DNA of 64,000 nucleotides from contig JAFCMP010000001.1 in assembly GCA_017506865.1 (NCBI GenBank), forward strand, positions 2,387,432 to 2,451,431, written 5' to 3'. The stretch's first letter is position 1; each line of letters opens with the position of its first letter. The stretch is from Tribonema minus (lineage: Eukaryota; Sar; Xanthophyceae; Tribonematales; Tribonemataceae). Of the stretch, positions 22,336 to 35,900 are shown in pieces. A model generated the notes under the pieces. That model was not told the DNA's origin. It did not search any database and saw nothing but the letters and a program-made list of their open reading frames with translations. The position numbers and the translations under genes were made by a program.

Positions 22336-25300
22336 CTACGACGTCGGTGCATCTTCAACTTCAACTTGAACTGCATCAACCTCAGACTCTGTCAGCCGTG
22401 AGCTGCGGTGGAGGATACCAAACATGGACGTCTGCTGTACTGGGCCATCTTGAGCTCTGACACTGGTGAGCACCAGAATGGCTTGGCCCAATGCCAGGAC
22501 GAGGAGCAGCACGTTGAGCGCTATGAGCAGGTTGCCGATGATAGCCTCGCTCTGCTCATCCGTGTAGCTGACTTGCATGAGCAGTGACAGGAAGTAAGTG
22601 ACAAAGATGATGCTGTAACCTGTGGGGCCAGGGCCAGGCAGGGACGACAGGCAGTGGAGGAGCATCAGTCAGCAGTGCAATGACATTGGTGAGGCGCTAT
22701 GAGCAGGTTGCCGATGTGTAGCCGACTTGCAAGAGCAGTGATAAGAATAACTGTCAAAAAGACGCGGCAGCCTGTGCGGTCGACGGTCAGGGCCAGGCAG
22801 GGAAGACATGCAATGGAGGAGCATCAGTCAGCATTTCAATGACATCGGTGAGACGTACTACCTACATTCTGTATCACTGGCAGGCAAGATCCGCCACCTG
22901 CAGTCAAACACAAATTGATAATACTATACTTCGAAGTACTATAGTATTGATGCTATTAGCTGCTTCATCGTTGGCTCACCGAGTTTGTACAGCCACATGT
23001 CGGACCTCTCCCCGTGCGGGCGCACGCTCTCGTAAACGAACCCCGTAAAGAAGGCAAAGACGCACGCGACGGCGCTCTGCCCGGGCGTTCCAGGCATGAT
23101 GAAGACGAGCAAGCCTGTCAGCATCAGCCGGCGCAGACACTCCACCACTTCCCAGTGGAACGCGTGGGCTCTGTACGGCTCCCACAGGAAGGAAGATGCC
23201 TTGGCGAGCTCCGACGTCCGCCCGTGGTCTCTGTGCGCCCCGAAGCAGCGCCACAGCGTGCTCATGTAGAGGGCGGGGATGCCGATGGGGTAGATGAGGA
23301 CCATGACGCCGGCGAAGATGCGATACGCTGTGTGCTCCGGCGTGTAGCACTCTATGGAGTAGTCCGCGCGCAAGTAGCTCTTGCTGATGTACATCAGCTC
23401 GTCACATGCGAAGGTCTGGAATACCGTCACCGAGACCCCGGCAAAGATGAGAAAGGTGAATGCCAGCGCCGCGTTTCGATCTTTCTCTACTAGGCGCTGC
23501 AGAAGGGCATGCGGCTGCCGCGGCGTGCGCTCCGACCGTGCTCGAGCGATCAAGTACAGGCGGGGGACGAATATGAGGGCGATAACCGCTAGCGGCGTCA
23601 GCGTGGCCATGAGCAGCCTGCCGTAGAAGTCGACCTTCATTGCGCAGCCAGGCGACGTGACCCACCGCAGGTCCAGCGAGACGAGGCTCATGCTGTTGAG
23701 GAATTCCGTGTACGACAGCGGCAAACTGGCACCCGTGATGCTCACGTACTGCGTCAGCACCTGCAGCACGACGATGGGCACCCGAAGCCGCCTCATCAGC
23801 TCCAACACGATGCGAGCTACCCTGGACCGGATGTCTGTGGGCTTTGCACCGCCAGCATTCTCCGAGGCGCCGCCCACAGCCCTCACCAGGACCCATAATA
23901 GGAACACGGCCGTGACGGCGACTACTGCCATGACAACGAAGGCAATAGCGACGGCTGTATTGGTGCACTCGACGCAGCGGTACCCGACCAGCGCGCCGTA
24001 GTTGTCGCTGCAGACCGCACAATCTGCAAGCGGCAAAAGCAAACAGCAGCGTCAGTTCACCGTCGTTGGGCACCAGCGATGTGGACGTTCTCAAGCAGCG
24101 TCAGGTCGCCGACGTCGGGCACCAGCGATGCGGACATTCACTGTCAACAGTTTCATTATCTGATTCAGCGTTTAACTTCACTCAATGGCTTACATGGTCC
24201 CTTGTAGCCAGCAGCGCAGTATTCGTCGACCGAGGCAGCAGCTGCGCCGCCACTACACGCAGCACTGTTCCAACACTGCCGAACGACTTCCTGGGTCAAT
24301 GTCTCCCTCCAAAATCCGTTGTCGAGAGTAAGCGTGGTGCTGGTCACTCCAACTCCAGTGCATACGAGCCCTGTAGTGTCACACCCCTTGCACGTAAAAG
24401 TGCCTTCCGCGGGGGCTGCTCCGATGTACTGACTGTCACTGCAGCACTCCCTGCATATAGCACCAGCACAATAATTGCCAGTGGTGGTTAGAAAGCTGGC
24501 ATGCAAGCAGTAGTTGCGACTCACTGACAGGCTGCTGCAGCAGTTTATCTGAACTCCGAGTCTGGACTACCGTCAGCTGAATGCCATGAGGAGTCGACTT
24601 GAAGACACCAGGCGTCACATGAGTCAAAGTGTGCTGCTGTTTGTCTCACATTCTAAGCAGAGGCGTGCACTTGAGCGCTTTCTACTTCACATACCATCCA
24701 CTGTCGTAGCCGGTAGACACATCCACGCAGGAAGCTCCAACGCCGGAGTTCTGCCCGCCGGCATAGCAGCAGTTGGCGCTGTTGTTGGTGAAGATGGTTG
24801 CGCTGTCGACCTTCGCAAAGAGAGCACTGCCAGTACCCTCCTGTAGGAACGCCCCCCCGGCAGTGTTTTCGGCAATGTTACCGACAAACTGGCATCCCCT
24901 GAAACTGATCATGATGGCAGTGGTCTCCAGTATCGGCAAGGTGATGGCCACCGCCCCTCCTCGAGGACTGGCATTGGCACGGAATGTACAGTCCTCCACA
25001 GTCACTGTGGCAGATGCGTCTAAAACAAAGGCTCCTCCTAGCTGCCCTGCATTTTTCACAGACCAGCATATATGTAGTAAAGAGGCATATAAAAAATGAG
25101 TAAGATACTATGTGCTAGCGTAACATGCCTTCTGGCAGAAGCGAGAGCCCACATGTGCTTCAAGACATCACCATATAATAGTACTGCTTCTGGTGCAAAC
25201 ATCGAACAAGGAACCTCAGTTGAACTGCAGTGATCACAAACTTTGCTTGATGGTTTCATGGTGCGAAGGGGGCGGCTGCCGCCCTTTTTGGCAGCAGCAT

Positions 25301-26909
25301 AGGCGGAGATCGATGAAGAAATACTAATATAAAAAGAATATAATGACATACACTTGCAACGTTTTCTTCTATAGATACTAGCAGAAACTTGCGACCTGTG
25401 CAACAGAGACAAACGCATTGCACCAGCCACACGTGTTGCAGAGCGATGCTGGCGGATAGACTTCCTGATCAACACTATGCCATAATGATTTGCTATGACA
25501 TGATGTCATGATCGTCAAAGCTTACTTTCACCTGCATAATTCTCTGTAAACTCAGAGCCGGTGCAGTTCAGCATCCCGCTGTTCCACTGGTAGATGGCAC
25601 CACCATGCTTTTGAACTGGTAAAAGTGAAGTTGTAAGTGAAGTTGCAAGCAACAGGGGTAGAGAGCAATGTTTTGTCAGGCATGATCACTTGAAGTTTGT
25701 CACAACAACAATTTCAGAGACACTGTCGCCAAGTGTCTGGCATATACAAAGGACAACACGCCACCACGCCACGGAAGGGTGGATGCGGTAGCAGCGGCAA
25801 CGCAATGAAAATAGATATGCCCATAGCTGCAGCCTCACCTGAGTTCGATGTGAAGTTGCACGACGTGATTGTGGCTTCACCATAGTTCTCCATGGCACCA
25901 CCGAGCGAAGGACCTTTCGATGCAAAGATGCAACATTGAGAGGTTAGTGGACGTTTGTCAGGACACTTGCAAGCCAGGTCTGGCATGACACATTTGACCC
26001 ATCTACCCCGACTGCATCTTGAACTTTCGTACGACCCAGATGCAGCAGCTGGTGTGAAGATGACCAACAGCAGGGCCTGGACTACCACGCACAAGAAAAA
26101 CACAGTCTGGGCACAATGCTGATGTGAGTGTGAGTGCGGTGATACTTCGAAGTATGTTGTTGAGGGGGGAATGAACAAATGAGGGGAGGGGTCCTGGTCC
26201 CCGACCAAATCAGTTTCCGGGCACTGGCGCCTCAAATGTAGTACTACTAATAGGAGACATCATTCTAACCAGTGATCTCCTCAACACTGACCAAGGTGTA
26301 TTTAAATCGACTACGAGTTTCAAAGTGTTTGATCATCCTTCCTGAGCTGTAAATTACACTGAGCTGACTGGCAACGGGTCGGCGTGCGCACTGCGATCAA
26401 CTACATTTCTAGTAGTTGCCTGTGGCAATGGTGACTATTCAGCTAAGTAGTGCTTCCAAAGGGTATGATATGGGAGAGTCTGCAGGTGAAGACACGTGCT
26501 TCTTTAGGGCATTCTACACCCTGATTGGGTGCATGACACCATTTCAGTCACCTGGAGAGCCTATATGCTGAATGCACAAGGTTAAGATTTGGGTAGAAAT
26601 ATTTTTTTCATATATATAGCTAGAAATGTGGTGGGAAAGGGGGCTTTCCTCCACCCATGGGGTTCTTATGTCAACATGTCTGGTTGTTTTGGCAGCTTAT
26701 GCTTAACGTCACTGCATCAACAAATACGTCAACATTGAAAAATTCACCACCACCATGACACCAGGCATGGCCCGTCTATCAATCCTGCTTGCAGGAACAC
26801 AGCTTCGGTGGCGCTGACAAACCATTACATAGACAGCTCTACCGTCTGCCAGCAGTAGCGCAGCGAGATTGCTAGGAGCTATATTGGAGAACAACAGTCA
26901 TGGCTTTCA

Positions 26910-26955
<46 letters not shown>

Positions 26956-29900
26956 CTGCAACATTGCCAGTTGCAGCGCAAGCAGCTCTAGGAGGTGCAG
27001 TAGAATGTGCATGCCACCTCCGCCAAATTGGAACAATAAGCTTTTTGCACTACGATGAGGCAGCCGATGGACACTGACAGCCTCAGCAGAACTGCTAAGC
27101 CTTCAAGTTGCAGCGCAGCTTTCGGATGACCCATTTAGCACATGTACACTCATGACATCGCATGCGCACATCGCTCTAGCCATGTACGCACAACGAAATG
27201 CAGCATTTGCACTTGCAGACAACGCCAATGCAACAAAGTTAATCAACATCTGTTGCAACATTCTGTCTACATTAGTACTTCCATGTTGACGACCCTGACC
27301 TGTGTTGTTTGTAAACACAGAGCCGGTGCAGTACAATATCCCGCCCTCCTGTTGAAAGAGGGCACCACCAGATCCAACAACTGAAATGAGGGAAGCGACA
27401 GCAGAGGAGCGGAGCATAGCGGTCAAACATGATCCCTCCACCACAATGATTTGACATATTGAAAGGCAGTGGTGCTGGAGCATGCATCTAGGATGACAGA
27501 GGGGCAGGTTCACCCGAATGCACCGTTTTTACAGGGGTTGAAAAAGGAAGTAGCCACTTGGCGGTGTGCTCTGCCTTGGCTAACGGGTAGCAGACGCGTT
27601 GGCAAAATTGCGGTGGTGATGTTTGTTTCGCATGAGGGATGTGCATGCTTCGCATGGTATGGGTCTGCTACATGCTGGAGCAACCAGGCAAAAGCCATCA
27701 CGCTGCCAACTCACAGGGTGGGTGTGATAGAAGTGGCAACGAGCCAAGAGTTGATACACGCAGAGCTGCAGCAGTAGCAGCCTCAGGCTCACCTGCGTTT
27801 GACGTGAAGTGGCAAGACGTGAACCAGGCTTCACCGGAATTCTGGGAGGCACCGCCATAGTTCGCTTTGATGCAAGCAACACGCAACATTGTAAAACGTC
27901 AGTGGACAGCTATAGCTCCAGCATAACAACTCACACGCACGTGATGCCGCAGGGCTGGCATGCATGTTACATTCTTCCTCCACACCTAGCAGGCAAGTGG
28001 TATCTGTCCCTGCTGGCCTGGGAGTGTCATGTCCTGAAGAATCAAAGTCAACTAGGCATTCAAACCTCCCGCAACTTTTTCAATTTGAGGACACATTTTT
28101 GCGTTGTGAGGCAATGACGGACAGTAACAGGCTCAGCACTGTTGACACTTGTACACAGCTTAGGCTTTGAAAACCCATTTGGCTCACAATTTTTATTATA
28201 TCACATGACACTTTGTTCTTGCTATGGACCGACGAGGCAATACAGTGCAACGCAATGCTAACAGGTTGACTTGATAATAAAGCCCACTTGTTGTGAGATG
28301 AAGATTATGCCAACGACCCTGACCTGTATTTTCAGCAAACACACACTGGTGCAGTTCAATGTCCCTCCGCGCTGTGTGGTAGTTGACTTCATGATAAACC
28401 CCTACAAGCAACTGCTGTTACATCATGACTGTGCTGCAGACACTGACCTTTATTTTCCGCAAACACACAGCCGGTGCAGTTCAATGTCCCACCATCACCC
28501 TGGTGAATGCCACCACCAGCACCTGAGACTGGTGAAGGTGAAGTTGCAAGTGAAGTAGGAACCGTTGTGACAGCAGCGGGGCGCAGTGTGTCAGGCACGA
28601 TAATTGAAACGTCGACACAAAAGGAAATATTGCAAGACAGTTTGCTGAACATGCGGCATACAGAGGAAACACAACACGAGTGGGCAACACATTGCGCAGG
28701 GTTGTTGTAGAGCTCAGCCCATCGCTGGCGCATGTGTTTTCTGAGCGCATATTTGCGCATGTCGTGAGGCGCTGATGGGGAGGGACGCAAGCCCCGTGTC
28801 GGCGCTTCTGTGTGTGACGCCGCCCTGATTGAGGCTGCCGCAGCAGCTTGTACAGATACGCTCGCTTGCTGCCATAAGCCGTCGGGGCTCATCCGACTAT
28901 CAATATCTACACACTGCTGCCCCATGAGAGAGTGAATGTGATGACAGCGGCAATGCTGATGTTCCCAGAGTTGCAGCCTCACCTGAGTTTGACGTGAAGT
29001 TGCAGGATGTGATTGTGGCGCTACCATAGTTGTCCATGGCACCGCCGTAGGACCCTTTCAAAGCAAGGATGCAACATGCAACATCCAAAGTTAATGGACA
29101 TCTGTAGGATGAAAGTGGCGGCTCATGCTTGCAATTTTAAGTATGGCATGACACGTTTTCAAATAATTCCCCTGCTGTATGCTGCACCGTGACCACCACA
29201 TGCATCTGGTGTAGAGGCAACCAACAACATGACATAACATAACATAACATGAGTATATCAGGCATATGAACACAATAATTTGGACACAGCGCTAATGGGT
29301 TGCGAGTGCGATAAACCGCTGCTGAGCAGGCATACGTCCCCACATGTCGAAAATGACCTGTTTAACTTACTGACTTTGTCTGCCCACCAGCTCACATCAC
29401 TGTTGCTGCTACAACCACTTCTGCATGTCCATCTGCCTGTAGACCCTCACATGGTGCAGTCCGCTGCTCAAAAATGGCTTGCCAAAAAATATTTACCAAA
29501 CTTTGACATGGTGCGGATCAGTCACATGAGCAGCAGTGTCACACCAGATGGCATGAGACGGCAAACAGCAGCCCCCCCAGCTCTTGAAGTGCATCTCCGC
29601 CAACTTCAAGTCACTGAATTGCGTTTCGTAGTAGGTGCGCGTGCTGGAGCGCCATGTCCCTTTTTTAGTTCACTTGACAGAAATGGACGTGTTCTCGAAA
29701 GTTCTTCTCGTGTACATTGACGCAACCGGCAGAAAGAGTTCGTTTTCTGGCCCGAGATTTTGTATTGAACCAATGTTCAACTTCACCTCAAACCCCTTGA
29801 ATCATTGATTTGCACTTCTCTTGTAGTACGTACTACCAAGACCACCGTTAGTGCGCACGTGATCTGCTTTTCAAAAGCGAAATAAAAAAGAGCCCGCCCC

Positions 29901-32900
29901 CAAACAGATAAGACGTACCGTCGATCCGGCATCCACCCATTGGCGGTGGGGACTGACCGATCATATGATAATGGCAGCACCACTGGCAGGTGTGCCCACT
30001 ATCTACAGAGAGGTCTTATCAGCTACAAATATGGGCGTTTCAAAACAACTGGTCCGTGCCGCTGCACAGTGATATGTGCCTGCCAGCGCTGCAAGATATC
30101 GCCATCACTGCTGGCAGGATCTCGCCTAATGTACTACTTAGTAAGCACTGACTCAAAGGAAGGAGCAATCAAAATCAAGGTCTTTAGCCAATTATAGCCG
30201 CTCTTCCATTAGCTTCCATGCCGTCCATCCTGTCATACATTAATATACACTGACCGAGAGTGTGTTGACATGCACAGTGCAAGTATCAGTGGGATAAAGC
30301 TGCCAAAGTTCCAGTCCAATCAGAGGCGCTGCAATGAGACATACACTCCACATCTATCATTTTGATTTGATGACACTTTTGCGCAGCACGATGGGACGCA
30401 ATGGGCAGTAACAGCCTCAGAAGAACTGCTGACACTGGCAACACAGGGTTTCGGGAAACTCATTTGGACACGTATTCATGGTTGCACATGCACTAATTGT
30501 TTGAGTAATTTGTAGACAAGGAAAATGCAGCAGCATTGCCCTTGCAGAGCGGTGCCAACTGGCAAACGTCACGGTTGTTGAACAAGCAACAAACATTTAT
30601 CATGACACCAGCACAACGCTGACGATACTGACCATGATTGTCCACAAACACACTGTCGGTGAAGTTTGATATCCCCCCGCGCTTCTGGTAGATGGCACCA
30701 CCGGCGTCTTGAGCTAGTGAATGGACAAACAACGGCAACGGAGCGGAGCATACCATGTCAGGTATGATTACTTCACCATGATCACATACTGCAACAAGGC
30801 GGCTGTTGCTGAGCATCTGTCGTGATGATATAGAGGACACCACGCTACTGAGTGGATGTGATGGTAGCGGCAACAAAACAAATAATAGATACGCTGAAGG
30901 CTGCAGCCTCAGGCTCACCTAAGTTTGACATGCAGTTAAAGCACGCGACCAAGAATTCATGATTGTCGATGGCACTACTGTAGAAACCTTTTGATGTGAA
31001 AACATCTCAACGTATTGCACAGCTAAACAGTAGTATGCAGACTAAACTTGCCATGTAGGTGTGGCATGACACATTTTCACGAAGTTTTCGTTTGTATTAT
31101 GATTGATGCAGCTGGTGTAGAGGCGACCAACAGCAGGCGTGCTATGTCGTGAGCAACACAGTCATGAATCAACTCTTGCGTTGATGTCACACATGACTGA
31201 CCAGTGGCATTCACAGAACGGAAAGTTGCCGTACTTTACGTGAGCGCAATTCGTCAGGTACTAGTAGAATAAAACCATCAATGATGTGAAGCTTTTTGTG
31301 GCGGTCTGATGCAGCCGTAACAGCAACATGTACCTTGGTTGAATTAGATCCGGCGTACAACGTCGGACACTGGTAGCAACGCCCGGCTCTCGACTTCAAT
31401 GCATTGATGTAGCAGAGCCCTCAGGGTTCCTTGCAACATGTTTGAGTCAAGGTGCCCAAGATGAGCACAAGTGGCGAGTCACCACCACGGCCCAGTGCCC
31501 TTGCCAAATTAACAATCCGTCTATGCCTGCTCCAGCAAGCTCTGCGCAACCTTTTGCTACAGTATTTTATTCGAGCTTCGGGCTTCCCCACAAACAAGCC
31601 TACTAATGTCAACTTTTCCGCTCTAGTGCCTGCTGTCTGCCTGACAGTGACTACTCTTTGTGCGGACGCCTGCTCACATCAGCAGCTCCACCACCTTGGA
31701 GTCATGTTACCTTCGTGTGCCTGTGCTGGAGCGTCATGTCCTCAAGAAGTACAGTACAGTATGTTTATAGTCGGATAAGCCCCGATGGGCTACTGATAGA
31801 GACCAAGCATCAATGTACAGGGCGCCACCTCACTCAGGACGGCGTTCACGTTGCACACAAAAGCGCCGGCCGATGCAGGATTTACATCTCTCCCTGCCAT
31901 CAGCGCACCACGCACATACGCAAATATGCGCTCAGCAGTCGATCCGGCAACAAAATCACCTGAAGGAGGCATGTCCTACATTGTGCCTGTCACTGGCAGC
32001 ACCAGGCGCAGCCACTACCTACAGAGAGGTTGTAGTATGCATGCAACGGTGGTCCTGTCAACACACGCTGGTGCGTGCCAATGCGCAGTGACATCTGCCT
32101 GCCCATGCTGTGTGATGTTGCTACCACACATGATGTCATCCATTGTCAAGCACAAAGTGACATGAAGGCCGTTGTCATCCTCCGCATGCCACAGACGACT
32201 CTACACACTGGCCGGCAACATGTCAATGCGCATTTCAATATCCAGAAGGCATACCTGCCAGGTTGCCTTACATGAGAGGCGGTGCAGTGAAATATGCACC
32301 ACCTCCGCAAGTGTTTCAATGTGAGTGTGAGGATTGATTTGTGCACTGTGAGGCGGTTGATGGGCAGCAACGGCTTCAGAAGAACTGCCGACACTCGCAG
32401 CACAGGTGTTTGATCACCCAAGTCCGCACATACAATGCGTTGGTGACTTCATGACACGCTGTTCATGTTACTCATGGACAAAGCAACACAGTCATTACAC
32501 TTGAGAAGCAGTGCTGACGGATTACACGGCAATGACTCTTGTAAAGCAGTGCTGACAGATTGCCTTCATAATGAAGCTCACAAGCACCCGTTGTTACTTC
32601 ATGACCACGCTGAAGACACTGACCTGCATTTTCTGCAAACAAGCAGTCGGTGCAGTTCAATGTCCCATCAAATTCCAGGTAGATGGCACCACCATCCTGG
32701 TCAGCTGGTGCAGGTGCAAGCAACAGCAGCGGCCCGAAGCGTAGTGTGTCAGGCATGATCACTCCACACACAGCTGCACACTGAGTGACACTGCTGCTGA
32801 GTATCCGGCATGCAGAGGGCCACATGCGTGCGGCACTGTAAGAGGTCCGAGTCGATGCGCTGGCAGCGGCAACATAACATATTCCAAACTGTACACTGAC

Positions 32901-35900
32901 CTCATTGCATTCCGCACTACCCGGTACCCAAAGGCTTATAAAGCACAGCGCTGTGCTTGATGCTGCTCAATTTGATCATTTGCGCGGTTTGCTAAGGATC
33001 TCCTGGCATGACCTATGGTTAGCGGTGGTAGTTTAAAAAAACAAGCTTGCACACATGTGCAAGAGATAACTGAGAGCCTCACTTACTCCCTCAGGCTGTA
33101 TGTTAGACCACAAGCAGATATGCCCAGAGCTCTGCAGCCTCACCTGAGTTCAATGCAAAGTCGCAGGATGCCAACAAGCCTGCACCGTGGTGGCAGATGG
33201 CACCACCGTAGGAACCTTTCAATGCAGCGATGCAACATGCAACATCATGAAGTTAGTGGACTGTCACGGCTACAGCATCAAAACAAATACTTCTAGCAGT
33301 AGTACTAGGAGTAGTACCAGAGACCAATGACTCACACTTGCGACATACTATGATATGTACAATATAGGGCTGGCATGTCACATTTTCCCATCTGTGTTGT
33401 GAATTATCCACCAGACCCAGCTAGTGCAGAGTTGACCATCACAGGAGTACAACGCACATGAATTGAACAGCTTGAATGTCGCAGTCATGAACGTGAGTGC
33501 CGTGCCACGTTGCTGGGCATCAGTATCATATGTATCTACATGATATATTCGCATGTACCAGTAGCAGGGCCGAGAGACCGCTCCAAAACCTGTGAGCGTG
33601 ATGGATCTGCAGAGCGGCGAAGCAGGCCCATGAGCCATTGATTGACTAGGGTTCGTTTACATGATGGGACATACGCAGAAGTAGCAACAAGAGCAGCAAC
33701 AGCTGCTGCTGCAGCAGCTCGTCATACCGGCTGCGCTCAGCCTGCTGCTGCTGCTGCTGCTAGTGGTAGCGGTGCTGCTGCCGCTGGTATGTACTGTTTG
33801 GCAGTGCTGCTGGCTGGTACTGCTGCCATTGCGGCTACTTGTGGTGCTGTGCGCTGCTGCTACGCTGCTACGTCTCTTTACTGAACGCCACACATGTTGT
33901 GCACATGATATCTGCCTGCCCGCACCGTAAGATATCGCCATCACCAGGATCGCGTGTAATGCAAACACTGACTCAAAGGAGAAATCGAACAATGTCATGA
34001 AGACGTCTTTGTGGCCGTCCTTCCCATGCTGTGGATTTCTCTACACTAGCTGGCAACAAGTCGACGCGCACAGTGCAAGTAGGATATGCCTGCCAGACTG
34101 CCATCACAACGGAGACGGCGCAGTTACTGTAGCATAAGCACACCATCTGCGCCATGTATTGATACAATTGAGGACTCTTTTTGTAGGCAGCACGAGGCAG
34201 TTGATCGACAGTAACCACCTCAGAAGAACTGCTGACACTACTCACAACGCAAGTTCGATCAACTTACCCCACCTCGATTAACTTCACCCACCTGTGGGCC
34301 ACCTCACATACATGTTCATGATTCGCATGTGCTCATTGTTAATGCACAAGGAAAACTGCAGTTATCACCCTTGCAGACAATGCTCACAGAACGACATGAT
34401 GATGAAACCAAGAAGCATCCGTTGGGACATCATGGCAACTTGAAGTCTGACCTGAATTTTCCGCAAACACACAGCCGGTGCAGCTCGATGTCCCGGAGTC
34501 CTGGCAGATGGCACCACCATATGTGCCTGATGGAGAGTTAAGCAACAGCAGCGAGGCGGAACATAGCGCGTCAGCCAAAGCCACTTTGACAACACAAAAC
34601 TGCATACTAAGCAACACCGTTGCTGAGAATCTCGCATGAATATACAGAGGACAACATGCTGCTCCCAGGCAGGGCAATCTATAAGCAGCAGGTAGTCACA
34701 TACACTCACATATACTACTACATCGTCACATGGCATATATCATCACAAGCCTATTGTGAACCTTTCATCTTACTGTGTCTGATCACCAGTTCACCTCACA
34801 TTGCTGCAGTGCTGCAACTACTCCTTCGAGTCCACCTGCGTGTACACCCTCGCATGGTCACTGGCTGTGCAGTCCCCTCAAGGATGTCATACTAGCAATT
34901 TGGAATGTATCACTTGTTGCCCCGCTGTGGGTCATCCACAACAACGACACTGTCACGCCCAGACAGCATGATACAGTAAATGTAGTACGGCAGACAGCAA
35001 CCACCAGCTCTAGACAATTGCAGCTCCGCAACCAGGCAGCCGAGTGCACCATGGCATTTAATACCTGAGCTGGAGCGTCATGTCCTCAAGTAATGCAGCA
35101 GTCGACCCGAAGTTCACCATGATGAGACTGACCGTTGATGGCAGCACCCGTACTCGCCTATTATCTACAGAGGTCTTGTCGCCGACACCGGTGGGCTGAT
35201 TGACAAGCGTTGGTCCGTGCCTCTGCACACTGATGACTGATAACTGAACGCCGATGCCGTAACAGAGCGCTATCAGCAGACTCTCACGATATGCATATAG
35301 TGAGCTTCCCAAACTGTACACTGACCACCTTGCATTGCGCGCTACCCGAAGGCTTGCAAAGCACAGGATGTGCTTACTACAGTTTACGCGATTTGACCAT
35401 TGGCGCGGTTTGCTAGGCTGAGGGTTCTGCTGGCACGACCTATGGTTAGCGATCGTAACAAGAAGCTTCCACACCTGTGCAAGATAACCACCAAACACTG
35501 ACTCAAATGCAGGAGAAACCAAATGTGACGTTCTTGTGGTCCTTCCCATGCAATAAATCACTGTACACTGGCTGAGAACTTGTCAACATGCACATTGCAA
35601 ACAGTATAAATATCGTTTACCTGCAAAGTCCCAGTTGCATGAGGAGCCAGATTTCGATTTCGGACACTTCATGCAGCACAAGGCAGTTTAGGCACAGCAC
35701 CAACCTCTGAGCACAGCACAGCAACAGTCACTGACGGTCTCAGAAGAACTGCTGATATGTTTGCGGCACAGATATCTTGCAACTGATTTCACATAAATTA
35801 ACAATTGCGATGAAGGTTCCAGGTGCACCCATTATTCTATGCATGCATGAACAAGAAAACACGGTCATTATAATATACTTTCCCAAATAAATGCTGACCG

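Noticed and set aside
29280..29720. 146-codon plus-strand frame
   Set aside because: It overlaps a decayed first-exon-like copy of the minus-strand beta-helix gene and shows no motif.
33642..33884. Ala-rich small protein
   Set aside because: It is produced by a CTG/GCT simple repeat within an intron, with no splice or homology support.
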